A stretch of DNA of 64,000 nt from Pinus tabuliformis. Taxonomy: Eukaryota; Streptophyta; Pinopsida; Pinales; Pinaceae. Shown piece by piece: positions 24,421 to 34,822 of the stretch. The DNA is taken from assembly GCA_031772625.1 (NCBI GenBank), contig CM062807.1:1152621007-1152685006 (forward strand). The letters are read 5' to 3'. How positions within the stretch are numbered: the first letter of the stretch is position 1; every line of letters begins with the position of its first letter. Both the position numbers and the translations under genes were made by a program. The notes beneath the pieces were generated by a model, which made no database searches, was not told the DNA's origin, and saw only the letters and a list, made by a program, of their open reading frames with translations.

Positions 24421-25505
24421 TTAAGAGATAGAGAGAGAGAGCGAGGTGGAGGGGGAATAGAGTGGGGAGAGAGACATAGAGGTGGAAGAGACAAGAAGAG
24501 AGAGAGGAGGGGGAGAGAGGAGGAGAGAGGGAGGGAGAGAGATGGATTAGGAGGGGGAAAGAGATGGAGGGAAGAAAAAAATACATTGAGAGATAGAGGT
24601 GGAGAGAGAGAGGGAGTGTAAGGGGAGATGAAGATGGAATGAGGGAGATAGGAGACGAGGGAAGGGAGAGAAAAGGAGAGAATACAAATAGGGGAATGAA
24701 TGGGAAGAGAGAGACAATGAAACATAGATATAGAGGGGGGAGAGAGGGGAGATCGAGATAGAGAGAGAGAGAGAGATCATGAGAGAGTTGGAGGGTGGAA
24801 AGAGAGTGTGTATGTGAGGGGTGGGAGAGACAGAGTGAGGTGAGAGAGAAAGGGAGAGAGAGGAAGGAATTGGGAGGGGACTTGAGTGAGATGAGAGAGA
24901 GAGATGGAGTTGGAAGGGGAAGAAAGACATAGAGAGGGAGAAAGGTGGAGAGGGAGAGGGAGTGAAAAGGGAGAGAGAGAGAGAAGGTGATAGAGAGAGA
25001 GAGTATGTTTTGAGGGTGAGAAGGAGAGACAAGGGGAGATAAAGATATATATATATATATATGGAAGGGGGAAAGAGGGGAGAATAGAGAGGCAAAGAGA
25101 GGGAGGGAGGAAAAGAGATAGATATGGAGAGAGAGAGAGAGGAAGCAGGAGGGAGAGATTGAGATATATATATATGTGTGTGTGTGTGTATGTATCTATG
25201 TATGTATGGAGAGAGAGTGTGTATGTTTGGTGGTTGGGATAGAGATATAGATGGAGCGAGAGAGAGAGAGAGAGATGTGTTTAGGGGATGATATAGAGAG
25301 ACAAATAAGGAGATATAGAGGGAGGTATAGATATAGATGGTAGGGGGGAGAGGGAATAAGAGAAAGAAACAGAAATGGAGGGAGAGATGGAGGAGAGAGG
25401 GAGGAGGAGAGAGAGAGAGAGAGAGAGGGATAGAGGGAGGGAGATAAACATAGAATGGAAGGTTGAGAGAGAGGGAAGAAGAAAGAGACACACAGAGACA
25501 AATAT
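24421..25505. repeat. 1.1-kb purine (GA/GGA) tract
   Basis: Almost pure A/G on the plus strand, mainly GAGA and GGGAGAGA units with small (AT)n and (GT)n islands near 25050 and 25165. Long reading frames on the minus strand (Ser/Leu/Pro only) are low-complexity artefacts. Confidence 0.9.
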
Positions 25506-25545
25506 AAACATAGAAGTTAGATCTAGAAAGTCACGAATATTTTGG

Positions 25546-26405
25546 TTTTTCACTAAAATAGATGTATTTAAGTGTAGTTGTTGATTTCTAATCCTATTTG
25601 ATCTCGTGCACTAGATGCATTGATTTCAATGTAGATATTGATTTCCAATCCTATTTAATACCTTACACTAGATGCATTGATTTCAGTATAGATATTGATT
25701 TCTACTCCTATTTGATTTCTTGCACAAGATGCCTTGGTTTCAGTGTAGATATTGATTTCTAATCGTATTTGATCTCTTGCACTATATGCATTGATTTCAT
25801 TGTAGATGTCAATTTCTAATCCTATTTAATACCTTACACTAGATGCATTGATTTCAATGTAGATGTTGATTTCTACTCCTACTTGATTTCTTGCGCTAGA
25901 TGCATTCGTTTCAATGTAGATATTGATTTCTAATCCTTAATGATCGCTTGCACTAGATGCATTGATTTCAGTTTAGATGTCAATCTCTAATCCTATTTAA
26001 TACCTTACACTAGATGCATTGATTTCAAGGTAGATGTTGATCTCTACTCCTATATGATTGCTTGCTCTAGATGCATTGATTTCAGTGTAGATGTTGATTT
26101 CTACTCCTATTTGATTGCTTGCATTAGATGCATTGGTTTTAGTGTAGATAATGATTTCTAATCCTATTTTTTTGCTTGCAGTAGATGCATTTATTTTAGT
26201 TTAGATGTTGGTTTCTAATCCTATTTGATCGTTTGCACTACATACATTGATTGTAGTGTAGGTGTTGATTTCTAATCCTATTTGATTGTTTGCACTAGAT
26301 GCATTGATTTCAGCATAGATGTTGATTTTTGATTTGATGCAACTAGATGTATGATGTATATTAATTTCAAAGTAATTAGATTAATAGTGTTCATTGATTT
26401 CAGTG
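25546..26405. repeat. 57-bp minisatellite
   Basis: About 13 to 14 head-to-tail units of 57 bp with the consensus phrases GATGCATTGATTTCAGTGTA, GATGTTGATTTCTAATCC and TATTTGATCGCTTGCACTA. Units differ by scattered substitutions. It lies exactly between the purine tract and the pyrimidine tract. Confidence 0.9.
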
Positions 26406-26409
26406 TAAG

Positions 26410-26677
26410 CACATCTCTACCCACTCCATCTATATCTCTATCTCCCATTGTCTCTCTTTCTTATCTATCTATCTCACCGCCAAACATATGCACACACTCT
26501 CTCCATATCTCTCTTTCTCTCTTTGTTCCTCCCTTTTCCACTCCCTCTCTCTCTCTCTAACAATTATCTCTCCATATCTATATCTCTTCCTCCCTCTATA
26601 TATTTTCCTTTCTCTTCTTCCCTCCCCCCCCCCCATCTATATCTCTACCTCCCCCCCACCCATCTATATCTCTATTT
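26410..26677. repeat. Pyrimidine (CT/CCT) tract
   Basis: Plus-strand C/T-rich run with (TC)n, CTATATCTC and poly-C segments, the complement in composition of 24421-25505. It ends at the start of the Copia LTR at 26678. Confidence 0.85.
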
Positions 26678-27181
26678 TGTTGGGTTGTGTTATATTCTTT
26701 CCACGACTAGCCCACGTAGTTAACCAGGGGGTTAGAGGGGGGGGGTGCGGGGGCGGAGCCCCCCCATTGTTGCGCCGATTGTGTAGCGGGAGGGTCACAA
26801 GGGATTTGAGGGGTGCAGGTAACTCCCTTTATGTGGTCTGGGGCGGACCCCATAGAGGGGGGTTACCTGCACCCGAAAAATTTTGTTTTTTGGACCCTAT
26901 ATTAGGTTGGGCGGACCTACCTATGTTTTTGTGCATGATTTTCGCACATGGCTTTGGACGTGATGCTTTTCGGTCCATGGTATTGGATTATTCAGCATGT
27001 ATAAATATGTATTGTAACATTGAAAGGAACATAATGAAAAAACAAGCTGGTAGTCTCGGTTTTGGGATCTAAGGGAAAATATCTGTGTATATGTGTTTTG
27101 TGTGTTATGATCTCGCATTGTTTATTTTCTGTGTTTTAGAATTTGTACGCAGGTAATTTCTGTACAGGGTTAAAACCTACA
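26678..27181 (+). mobile_element. 5' LTR of Copia element (plus strand)
   Basis: A 504-bp LTR starting TGTTGGGTTGTG and ending ...ACCTACA, followed directly by TTTGGTATCGGAG, a methionine-tRNA-type primer site. It carries a strong inverted repeat (26811-26874) and a TATA-like TATAAATA at 27000. No matching 3' LTR is seen: the internal region is cut at 30031 by a Gypsy element. Confidence 0.8.
26811..26874. other. Hairpin-forming inverted repeat in Copia LTR
   Basis: The left arm begins GGGTGCAGGTAAC and the right arm ends GGTTACCTGCACCC; inner arms CCCTTTATG and CATAGAGGG continue the pairing. The loop region holds GGTCTGGGGCGGACC, itself a small palindrome. It lies in U3, about 130 bp upstream of the TATA-like site. 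Confidence 0.75.
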
Positions 27182-27648
27182 TTTGGTATCGGAGTTGTTT
27201 TGGCTTCAAAGGGACGCCTTTGTTGCTGAGGGGTTTCGCTCGGGCCTGTGGTAGACCCTGTTCAGTGGGAGATCTGCGGGATCGATTCTGGTGGTGAAAG
27301 TAGATGGCAAGCAGTGGAAAGATAGAGATCGAAAAATTTAATGGTCAGAGTTTTTAGTTATGGAAACTCAAGATAGACGATCTATTGGTGGATAAAGATC
27401 AGTGGATCGCGGTAGATCCAGGTACTAAACCAACAAGAGTGTCTGATGAAGAATGGAAGAAGTTGGATCAGAAGGCAAAGAGCACAATATGATTATGTGT
27501 CTCAGATTCAATATTGTTGAATGTATAAGGGGAATCTACGACGAAGGCTTTGTGGGACATGTTAGGGACTTTGTACCAATCTAAGTATCTGGTGAATAAA
27601 CTGTTCCTACAGAAAAAGTTATATAACCTGAGGATGAAAGATGGAGAC
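27182..27648 (+). pseudogene. Copia gag, N-terminal part
   Basis: The probable start is ATG 27304, after the primer site. Encodes a Copia Gag (UBN2-type) N-region: KIEIEKFNGQ, WKLKIDDLLV, DQWIAVDPGT, TKALWDMLGTLYQSKYLVNK and LYNLRMKDGD. At least three stops are present (the first where a W-containing motif is expected, near 27356). The frame is interrupted after GAGAC 27644-27648 by a solo LTR and continues at 28752. Confidence 0.8.
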
Positions 27649-28746
27649 TGTTGAAAAGTGTGCAACAAGAAATGATAAATTTAGAATGTGCTAAAAATAG
27701 ACCTGCTAAAAATAGCATGTCTAAAAATAGCAGTTTGGCCAGTGAGGTCATTGGCCACATTGGGTGAGAGGTGAAACTGCTAAAAATAGAAAGTTCTAAA
27801 AATAGCATTTCTGGGTCCCTTCCTATTTCTAGCAGTCCCTAGTTTATCTATAGGAAGTAAAATTAATTTTGGTCTTAACAGTAGTTGGAAATATTAATTA
27901 ATTAATTCAGTTGAGTTAATTAGTGAAGGAAATTCGAATTTGAAGTCTTTGTGAGCATGCACATGAGTTGTCCCACTTATTGAGGAATTTATCCTTAATT
28001 TCCTCCACTGATTGAGGGAATAAGTATGAGTTCTATAATGAGAGAATCAGTTGACTTAGTTCTAACTAGTCAAGTCCAGTTAGATTATTTTAACAAGTTT
28101 TTAAAATAATAAAATATAGTTTGTTAATGCTTGCATGCATGTTACAACTATTATTTTAGAAAACTGAGGATTCACTCATGGATAATTGTTGCATGTCAGT
28201 TCTGTTAGAGACCCAGTTGAGATCAAATGTGGGACAATGTACTATCAGATGCTCGAATATTTCTAGTAAGTAGTTTTTGCATGATTGAGGAACTAGTGTC
28301 CTCAAGGATTGCGTAGTTGGCCATAGGTTGACTTGGTATGTTTGGAATTAATTGCATATGCTTTTGCTATTATTTCCCAAGCTAACTGTGCAAGGAAATA
28401 GGTATTGGACCATAGGTAAAGCCTTTATATATAGGGCTTGGTTAGTTCATGAGACATATCTTCATAGTTCATTGAGAACTGAATAGCTTGAGAGCTAATT
28501 CTTTTTGTATTGTGAAGAGGATTTCCACTTGATTGATAACACATGGTTGGGGTTTTATGTTGGTGCTTTCCCCTGGATATATCTTGTGTTATGTGTGATT
28601 AATTCTCTTAATCAATTATGCATGTTTCCACTTGATGTTGCTCATGAATTCGATTATGCTTCCACTTAATGTTTTGTAGAATAGAACAAGTATTATGCTT
28701 TAGGACATTGCATATATAGGTTTTTTCTATAGGTGAAATTTCTACA
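27649..28746 (+). mobile_element. Solo Copia LTR with 5-bp target duplication
   Basis: A 1098-bp LTR, TGTTGAAAAG...TTTCTACA, flanked by the exact 5-bp repeat GAGAC (27644-27648 and 28747-28751). It belongs to the same family as the LTRs at 41526-42557 and 44498-45508: same ends, and shared internal phrases such as the AGTCCAGTTA region and the TTTCCCCTG/TTTTATGTG region. It arose by LTR-LTR recombination after insertion into the Copia gag. A set of CTAAAAATAG motifs near its start is specific to this copy. Confidence 0.9.
27691..27805. repeat. Five CTAAAAATAG motifs
   Basis: Exact 10-mers at 27691, 27706, 27721, 27780 and 27796; the first three are spaced by exactly 15 bp and the last two by 16. 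The sequence fits the MEF2-type MADS-box consensus CTA(A/T)4TAG. It lies in the U3 side of the solo LTR. Confidence 0.85.
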
Positions 28747-28751
28747 GAGAC

Positions 28752-29210
28752 TCGGTGACAGAGAATCTGAACGCATTTAATACTGTGGTAAAATTATCTG
28801 TTGATATTAAAATTTCAGATGAAGATAAGTGCATTAGTTTGTTGTGTTCTCTACCAAATTCGTGGGATAGTCTGGTTATTGCAACAGGTAGCAATGCAAC
28901 TGCCTTGCAGTTTGATGAAATAGTCTTATCCTTGCTGATGGAGGAGATGATACGGAAAAATATGGAGAGCCAGAATGGTGATGCCTTGTCTATACGAGGA
29001 CGGTCCCATAATAGAAACAAAAATAAGTCATCGAGTGGGAGATCTAAATCTAGAGGGAGATCTAAATCTCTAGGAAAACCTGTAAAGGTGGTTTGCTAGA
29101 AATGCGGAAAGGAAGGGCACTACAAAAGGGACTGTAAATCTAAAGCTCCTGATAAAGGAAAGGGATCTGATGATGCTCCTTCTGCATAGGCTAAAACCAC
29201 CTCAGATGGA
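28752..29210 (+). pseudogene. Copia gag, C-terminal part with CCHC knuckle
   Basis: Continues the gag frame across the solo LTR: SVTENLNAFNTVV, LLCSLPNSWDSLV, LLMEEMIRKN, a Ser/Arg-rich linker and one CCHC knuckle (KCGKEGHYKRDC with its first Cys just upstream). A TAG lies inside the knuckle at about 29098. Removing the LTR and one GAGAC copy leaves the reading phase intact. Confidence 0.8.
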
Positions 29211-29219
29211 GGTGGGTAT

Positions 29220-30030
29220 GTGTACTTGGCTTCTTCAAGTACACATGTAGATCATGAGGCATGGTTGATTGACTCAGGTGCATCCTTTCACTTCACTCCC
29301 CATAGAGAGTGGTTCTATGAGGAAGAGAAATACGATGGTGGTGATGTCTTCTTAGGGGATGATAGGAAGGCTAGAATTGTTGGTCACGAAAAAGTAAAGT
29401 TGAAGTTGCAAGGTGGAAGGATTAGAACACTTCCGGGTGTTCTGCATATTCCTGCATTGACTAGAAATCTGATTTCTGTAAGCAAGCTCGATGATGCAGG
29501 TGTAAAAACAGTGTTCGAGAAGGATACCTGCAAGATGGTTCGGGGAGCACTAGTATTGATATGGGAAGTTCGGATTGGAACTCTGTACAAGCTACAAGGT
29601 AGCATTGTTATTGATGGGTGCAACAACTCTGTGGTTCCTAAAAGTGGAGAAGAAAATCTAGTGGTCTCTGGAGAGAAGACCATGCTGTGGCTTCAAAGGC
29701 TTGGACATATTGGGGAGAAGGGCCTTTGAATACTTCATGGTAAAGGTATGGTAGAAGGTATGAGTAATAGCTCTCTGGATTTTCATTTCTGTGAAAATTG
29801 TGTGTATAGGAAGCAGAATCGAGTAAGTTTCCCCTCTAGTGGTAAGAGGGCAAAACAGATATTAGAACTTGTGCACAGTGATGTGTTTGGACATATGAAG
29901 GTTCCATAACTAGGTAAGTCTGTGTACTATGTATCATTTATAGATGACTTCTCAAGGAATACATGGATATATTTCCTTAAGAAGAAATCTGAAGTCTTTA
30001 ACAGGTTTAAAGAATTTAAGGCTTTGGTGG
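29220..30030 (+). pseudogene. Copia protease and start of integrase
   Basis: Protease with the active-site text WLIDSGASFHFTP and the downstream LHIPALTRNLISVSKL block. Next comes the GAG-pre-integrase motif, altered to LWLQRLGHIGEKGL where a His is usual. The first part of the integrase core follows (HSDVFGHM with the first catalytic Asp, [15 protein letters not shown]). A stop near 29728 and one near 29910 break the frame. The element ends at 30030, where a Gypsy LTR begins. The missing integrase, RT and RNase H should lie beyond that insertion but are not found in this window. Confidence 0.8.
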
Positions 30031-32760
30031 TGTTGAGGGCCCGGAATCGGGTCAACAACAAGGGGGATACCCACCCGGTCGGGAACCTGGTTGGCGACTC
30101 CGTGCCCGTTTGGTGTAGCGGGTCCGACTGGGGATGACGGGACCAGCTTCCTGTTCTAAGGGGTGTGAACAACAAGGGGGATACCCACCCGGTCGGGAAC
30201 CTGGTTGGCGACTCCGTGCCCGTTTGGTGTAGCGGGTCCGACTGGGGATGACGGGACCAGCTTCCCGTTCTAAGGGGTGTGTGTGTGTGTGTAGAAAATG
30301 GTGATGTGTGTGTGTAGAAAATGATAGTAGAAAATCTGTAATTATTCCTTAAACTAATCTAATTCTAAATTCTGAAATGACTTTATACTACTCTAATCTA
30401 ACAAAAACAATACATCTAATCTACACTAACTCGCGACAGAATTTTTCCATTTATGCAATCTAGAAAGATTTCACAGAATAACTGGTAATGAAGATTATTA
30501 AGCTATTATGAGAATATAAATCAATTAAGATGAACCATCTTGCGTAAGAAGTTAAGCAAAACGGTTGTGAACAGCATATTGCATAATCAGCTATTCATGT
30601 ATTAAGCACAAATCAATGACTCCACTGTACAAAAGTGCCAAATGGTAGTCCACTCATTCATACATTAACATATAAATAACATCCGCTGTATATTACTCTA
30701 AGAATGCAAGCAGAAACTAGTCAAGAGATAAAAGTACCATTTATGACTGATTTTAAACTTACAAACCTTAAGCAATAATGATCTATTTCTACTTGCTTCT
30801 AATGCCTACTAAGAGTACAGAAGTGCAACATCAGTAGCAGGTATTAAAATGCAAACATAAATAAATCTTGATCCATCCATTCATCAAAAACCCCCTCCGA
30901 GGGTGCAAAAGTGCATGTTCTGAGGACAAGTTTTTTGACAAAATTTCGGACCCTTCTCCAATGCAACGAGAAGGGTTAAATACTAGTAACCGACTAATTT
31001 TACTTTACACAAATTCAGGGAACGACTTCAAATGACTGCCCTTTTACTAAAAACAAATTTATTTCTAAAAACTGAATCTAATTTCTAACCGTTTCTGTAT
31101 CTGCTCCTTAGTGCTGTAAGCAATGCGTTGTTCGCCCTGAAAGAGTCGGCTGGTTGTCCTTTCCTTTTGTTCGAGCTTGAAAATTAGAAACAACAAGCGC
31201 TGGCACCTCTTTCTGTTAGATTAGAAGATATTTTCGAAAACCTTTCTCTAGCTGGGTGTATTCGCTGTGCGCACACTTAGTACAACCCAGTTTCTTTTCG
31301 AACTGATTTTGCTGTTGCTATTTCGGTTTCCGGTCGTGCGAATGACTCAATGAGTTAGAAGTCGCGCTGTATGGACAATCCCCTGTTTGAGAACTCTTTC
31401 CGTTCTTTGTTCCACGCTTTTCTGGAGCGTCTTTCTTCTCTTGCGCTTCTTTCTCTGCTTTACCAAGTCTGAGCTTCAGGATCTTTTGTAAACACGCTGC
31501 TTTTGTGCGCCTTTGACTCTGAGTCTTGGACAGTCTATTTTCATCAGTGCCTGTTGGGCGATACTCTGGAATCCGCGGTTCTGCTGCATGCGGCATCCAA
31601 TTGTGGAGGCATCTTCTCTCTGTCGTCTTATTGGCGCTCTTCCCTTCTCCTTAGATGTTTCCTGCATATAGATTTATATCAGTTGCATGTCTTGCAGTTT
31701 ACGCAAAGAAGAAGGGAAATGACGAAAAGATTGACATGAAAGCATTAAATTCTAATGAATGCGAAATTAATGACATTCATCATAACTTGACTCTTCGATA
31801 AATGCGATGCAATCATTTCTGGATATTCGAGCATGCGGTCATTAATTTCCCTTAAGGCGCGTTTTCAAATTTGGATTTACCGTGCATGTCGGAGAATTCT
31901 TGCGATGAGTTTTTTCTGCGATTGGTATCACAGTATCGATGGCTGCGACGTTATTAAGTGTTATCGTAGATCGCAGATATCGCAGGTCGCAGATCGCTAA
32001 TATCGCAGATCGCAGATCACAACATCGCAAGGTTTTCACTTTGTCATTTTATGCTGTTCGTGTGGCATTGCGACGTGCGACGTCGCATATCGGCCGTCGG
32101 CGTTTCTTTAGGTTCTCCTTTTTCAAACACTCTTAATGCGTGCGATGCGATGGGTTCTCGCGTTGCTCTTTTTAGTGTATTTATGCGCTTTGGGCAAGCG
32201 CTCCTTTTTCCGTTGCGACGCGATATAGCTTTTAGGGAGCTGATACAAAAGAATTTTTTAAACAAAAAATATTTTTTGGATTTTTGGCTAAGGGTCCCCC
32301 TTTGCTTGATGTTATTACTAATATCAAACGAAGAGGGGGGTTGTTGGTGACCACAACAATGGCGATTCACTGTGAAGAACCAGTTATCTCTGCATTTCTA
32401 TTGACCGTTCACTTCCGAAACAGCAAAATTCCTATATGTCTAAATTTTGTTATGAACAGATAGAGTAGACTACCCCTCACATTGTCAACGATACTTTGTC
32501 TCAACCTTTTTATATCTCAATTGCTTGCTTCCTCAGGCTTTTTCTTGCATTCGCACCAGACATTACTTGGTCTTGATTAAAGATAAAATAAGGTCCTCTC
32601 TGCGTACTGGCTTAAAAGTATACTCATTTGTCGTAGGTAGAGCCTCTGCTACCCGCAAGCGTCCATAGCCTCGACAGGGTTACCATGTTATCCAGCAATG
32701 ATCCTTTTTCCTGCTTGAGGTTACTCGCAACATTCCAGAGAAAAATCCTTTTTGACACAC
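30031..32760 (-). mobile_element. 3' LTR of Tat-like Gypsy element (right edge uncertain)
   Basis: Starts TGTTGAGGGCCC, identical in kind to 39461. It matches the other LTR from 30031 to about 31264, where the other copy runs into an assembly gap. A 114-bp segment is tandemly duplicated here (30057-30284) but single in the other LTR. The right edge is uncertain. A candidate is 32760, where ...GACACA is followed by CTTTTCCTTTTTT, a polypurine tract on the minus strand. That would give an LTR of about 2.7 kb. The region 31790-32220 is dense in TCGCA/TGCGA. Confidence 0.6.
30057..30284. repeat. 114-bp tandem duplication in Gypsy LTR
   Basis: Two copies, starting at 30057 and 30171 (AACAAGGGGGATACCCACCC...), nearly identical. 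The partner LTR at 39461 has one copy, so the duplication arose after insertion or in one assembly allele. Confidence 0.85.
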
Positions 32761-33469
32761 TTTTCCTTTTTTAATTCTCTAAAGAACAATGTCTTGGTTT
32801 GGTGGCCAAATTATGACACAGTCATTCACTTGATTTACACTTTTGTTGAACAAGCCGGCTCGTGATGAGACCTCTTGTCTTTTGATTGCAACAATCTTAA
32901 GTCGTTGCCCTGTTTTGATAGACAGTATTGGCAATGTCAGCAAGTTATAATATCTGTGATCATGATAAGCCGGCTCGTGATGAGACCTCTTATTCTTTGA
33001 GATATAGTGTTTTGCTTGGATTATTTCTCTGAATGCTGCAATTCCCTTTTAGCAGGGAGGAAGTCATTGTTTTTCCTTAAGAAAGCTCTGGACGACAATA
33101 ATAGAGTTTTTTGAAAACAACAGCTTTGCAGAGAGTACTTATTTTATTATTGATGATACCTTTCATGGTGCTGATACAAAACAATTTTTTCACCAAAGGT
33201 TGCCTTCGTCAAAGTTTTTTGAGGTTGAAACTAATATCGTAATCAAGGTGAAGTTAACTCTATTTGTTAATAATAAAATTCAGATTTTTCAAAAATTTTG
33301 CTATTTGTACAAGCGAAATCAAAATCTGATAGAGAATTGGCGTGCTCTTTTCATGAATCCTTTTCACATGATCATCTACAACGGGTTTTATTCATCAAAA
33401 AGAGAAAAACAAAACAAAATGAAATATAAAAACTAAATCTATCCTACAAAAATTAGAAGAATTTCTCTT
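32761..33469. other. Non-coding 3' internal region of Tat-like element
   Basis: Lies between the integrase end and the candidate LTR edge. Contains a 25-bp direct repeat, AAGCCGGCTCGTGATGAGAC plus CTCTT, at 32852-32876 and 32967-32991. No coding region is recognised. Confidence 0.5.
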
Positions 33470-34822
33470 CTATGGAAAATATAATTTAAGAATCAATCCA
33501 TTGACAGGTAAAGAATCTCTCCTACCTGCCAGATCCTGCAACACGAATGTGGACGGGCCTACGACTTCTACAATCTGAAAAGGGCCAAGCCACAGCTTCT
33601 GGAATTTTGTATGTTTGCCCTTTTCTTCATGTGCCTTATCCCATTTCAAAACTAAATCACCCATCTGAAAGTTTTTTCTGGTTATGATGCTTGAGTCAAA
33701 AGAAGATTTTATTAGCGCTTGGTGATGTGCATGGGTTTTCCTAGCTTGTTCTCTTTGTTCTTCTAGTTTGATTATTTCCATTTGTCTTAATTGTAATGAG
33801 GAAGTAGGTACTTCATCGATGTACTGCACTAAAGACAAAGAGGGAATGATTAAGTGAGTCGGAAGAACCACTTCCCGCCCGTAAACTAAATTAAAGGGAG
33901 AAGTGCCGATCGAAGCTTTCTTTGTGATTCTATCAGCCCATAAAGCATTTACCAGCGCTTTGTGCCAATTCTTTTGGTTTTGGTCAACTGTTCTTTTGAT
34001 AATTCTGATTAGGTTCTTGTTTGTTGATTCAGCCAATCCATTACCTTGCGGATAGTAGTTGGCAGAATATTTCAGTTTGAACCCTCTTTTGAGCGCAAAC
34101 TCAGTCATAGCATTTCCAGAAAAATATGAAGCGTTATCAAACATTAAGGCCGTTGGCAATCCAAACCTAGTTATGATAAATTGGTCTATGAATTCAATAA
34201 TGTTTTCAGAATGAACTGTCTTGAGAGGAACTGCTTCTACCCATTTGGTAAAATAATCAGTTGCCGTAAGGATATACTTATGCTGCTTAGAAGAGTGAGG
34301 AACGATCTCACCTATTATGTCCAAGCCCCATTGACTGAATGGTTGGTCGATGTTGACCGGCTGTAGCGGCATGGACGCTTTCCTTTGTTTTCCTGCAGCA
34401 GTCTGGCAGACTTGGCATTTCCTTACGTGATTGTATGAGTCTTTGAACAGTGTGGGACAATAATATCCTGCACGCAAGATTTTGTGTGCAGTCGCATCTC
34501 CGGCATAGTGTCCACCTGCTGGTCCATCATGAAGTTCCTGCAAAACCTTCTCGGCTTCAGTTTTCTCAAGACACCTAAGAAGTACAGAATCATAATTCCT
34601 TTTAAACAGGACATCATTTATGAGCTGGTATTGCTTAGCTTTTAATCTCAGAGCTCTTTTCTTGGTATGATCCAGACGTGATGGAGCATACCCGTTCTTA
34701 AGAAAATAAATGGTGTCAGCATATAATGATTCTGAGTCGTTTAGGCTTACCTCATACGCGTGTACCTCTTCAGACAAGTTCTCGGGGATTTGCGACGCTC
34801 CAGCTAACATCTTGCAGAAGCC
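33470..34822 (-). pseudogene. Tat-like Gypsy integrase
   Basis: About 446 residues of uninterrupted integrase. Order: N-terminal linker (GFCK then LAGASQIPEN), HHCC zinc-binding region (ELHDGPAGGHYAG, RKCQVCQ), and a catalytic core with WGLDIIGEI (first Asp), ALMFDNASYF (second Asp) and GNGLAESTNKN (Glu). The C-terminal region (FQMGDLVLKW, KLWLGPFQIV) ends at 33470. It is joined to the RNase H upstream by a small out-of-frame deletion near 34820: the text passes from ..YDLE straight into GQGFCK in another phase. That is the only defect I see in this part. Confidence 0.85.

Noticed and set aside
24393-25491. Long minus-strand open frames (up to 314 codons) rich in Ser, Leu and Pro
   Set aside because: They lie wholly in the GA purine tract; codon content is dictated by the simple repeat and there is no domain or start context.
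24421-26677. Repeat-spacer pattern as a CRISPR array
   Set aside because: Units are contiguous 57-bp repeats without spacers, in a plant nuclear context.
31318-32370. Several 60-110-codon frames in the Tat-like LTR
   Set aside because: They lie within the LTR on both strands, with no domains; the higher GC content explains the longer open frames.
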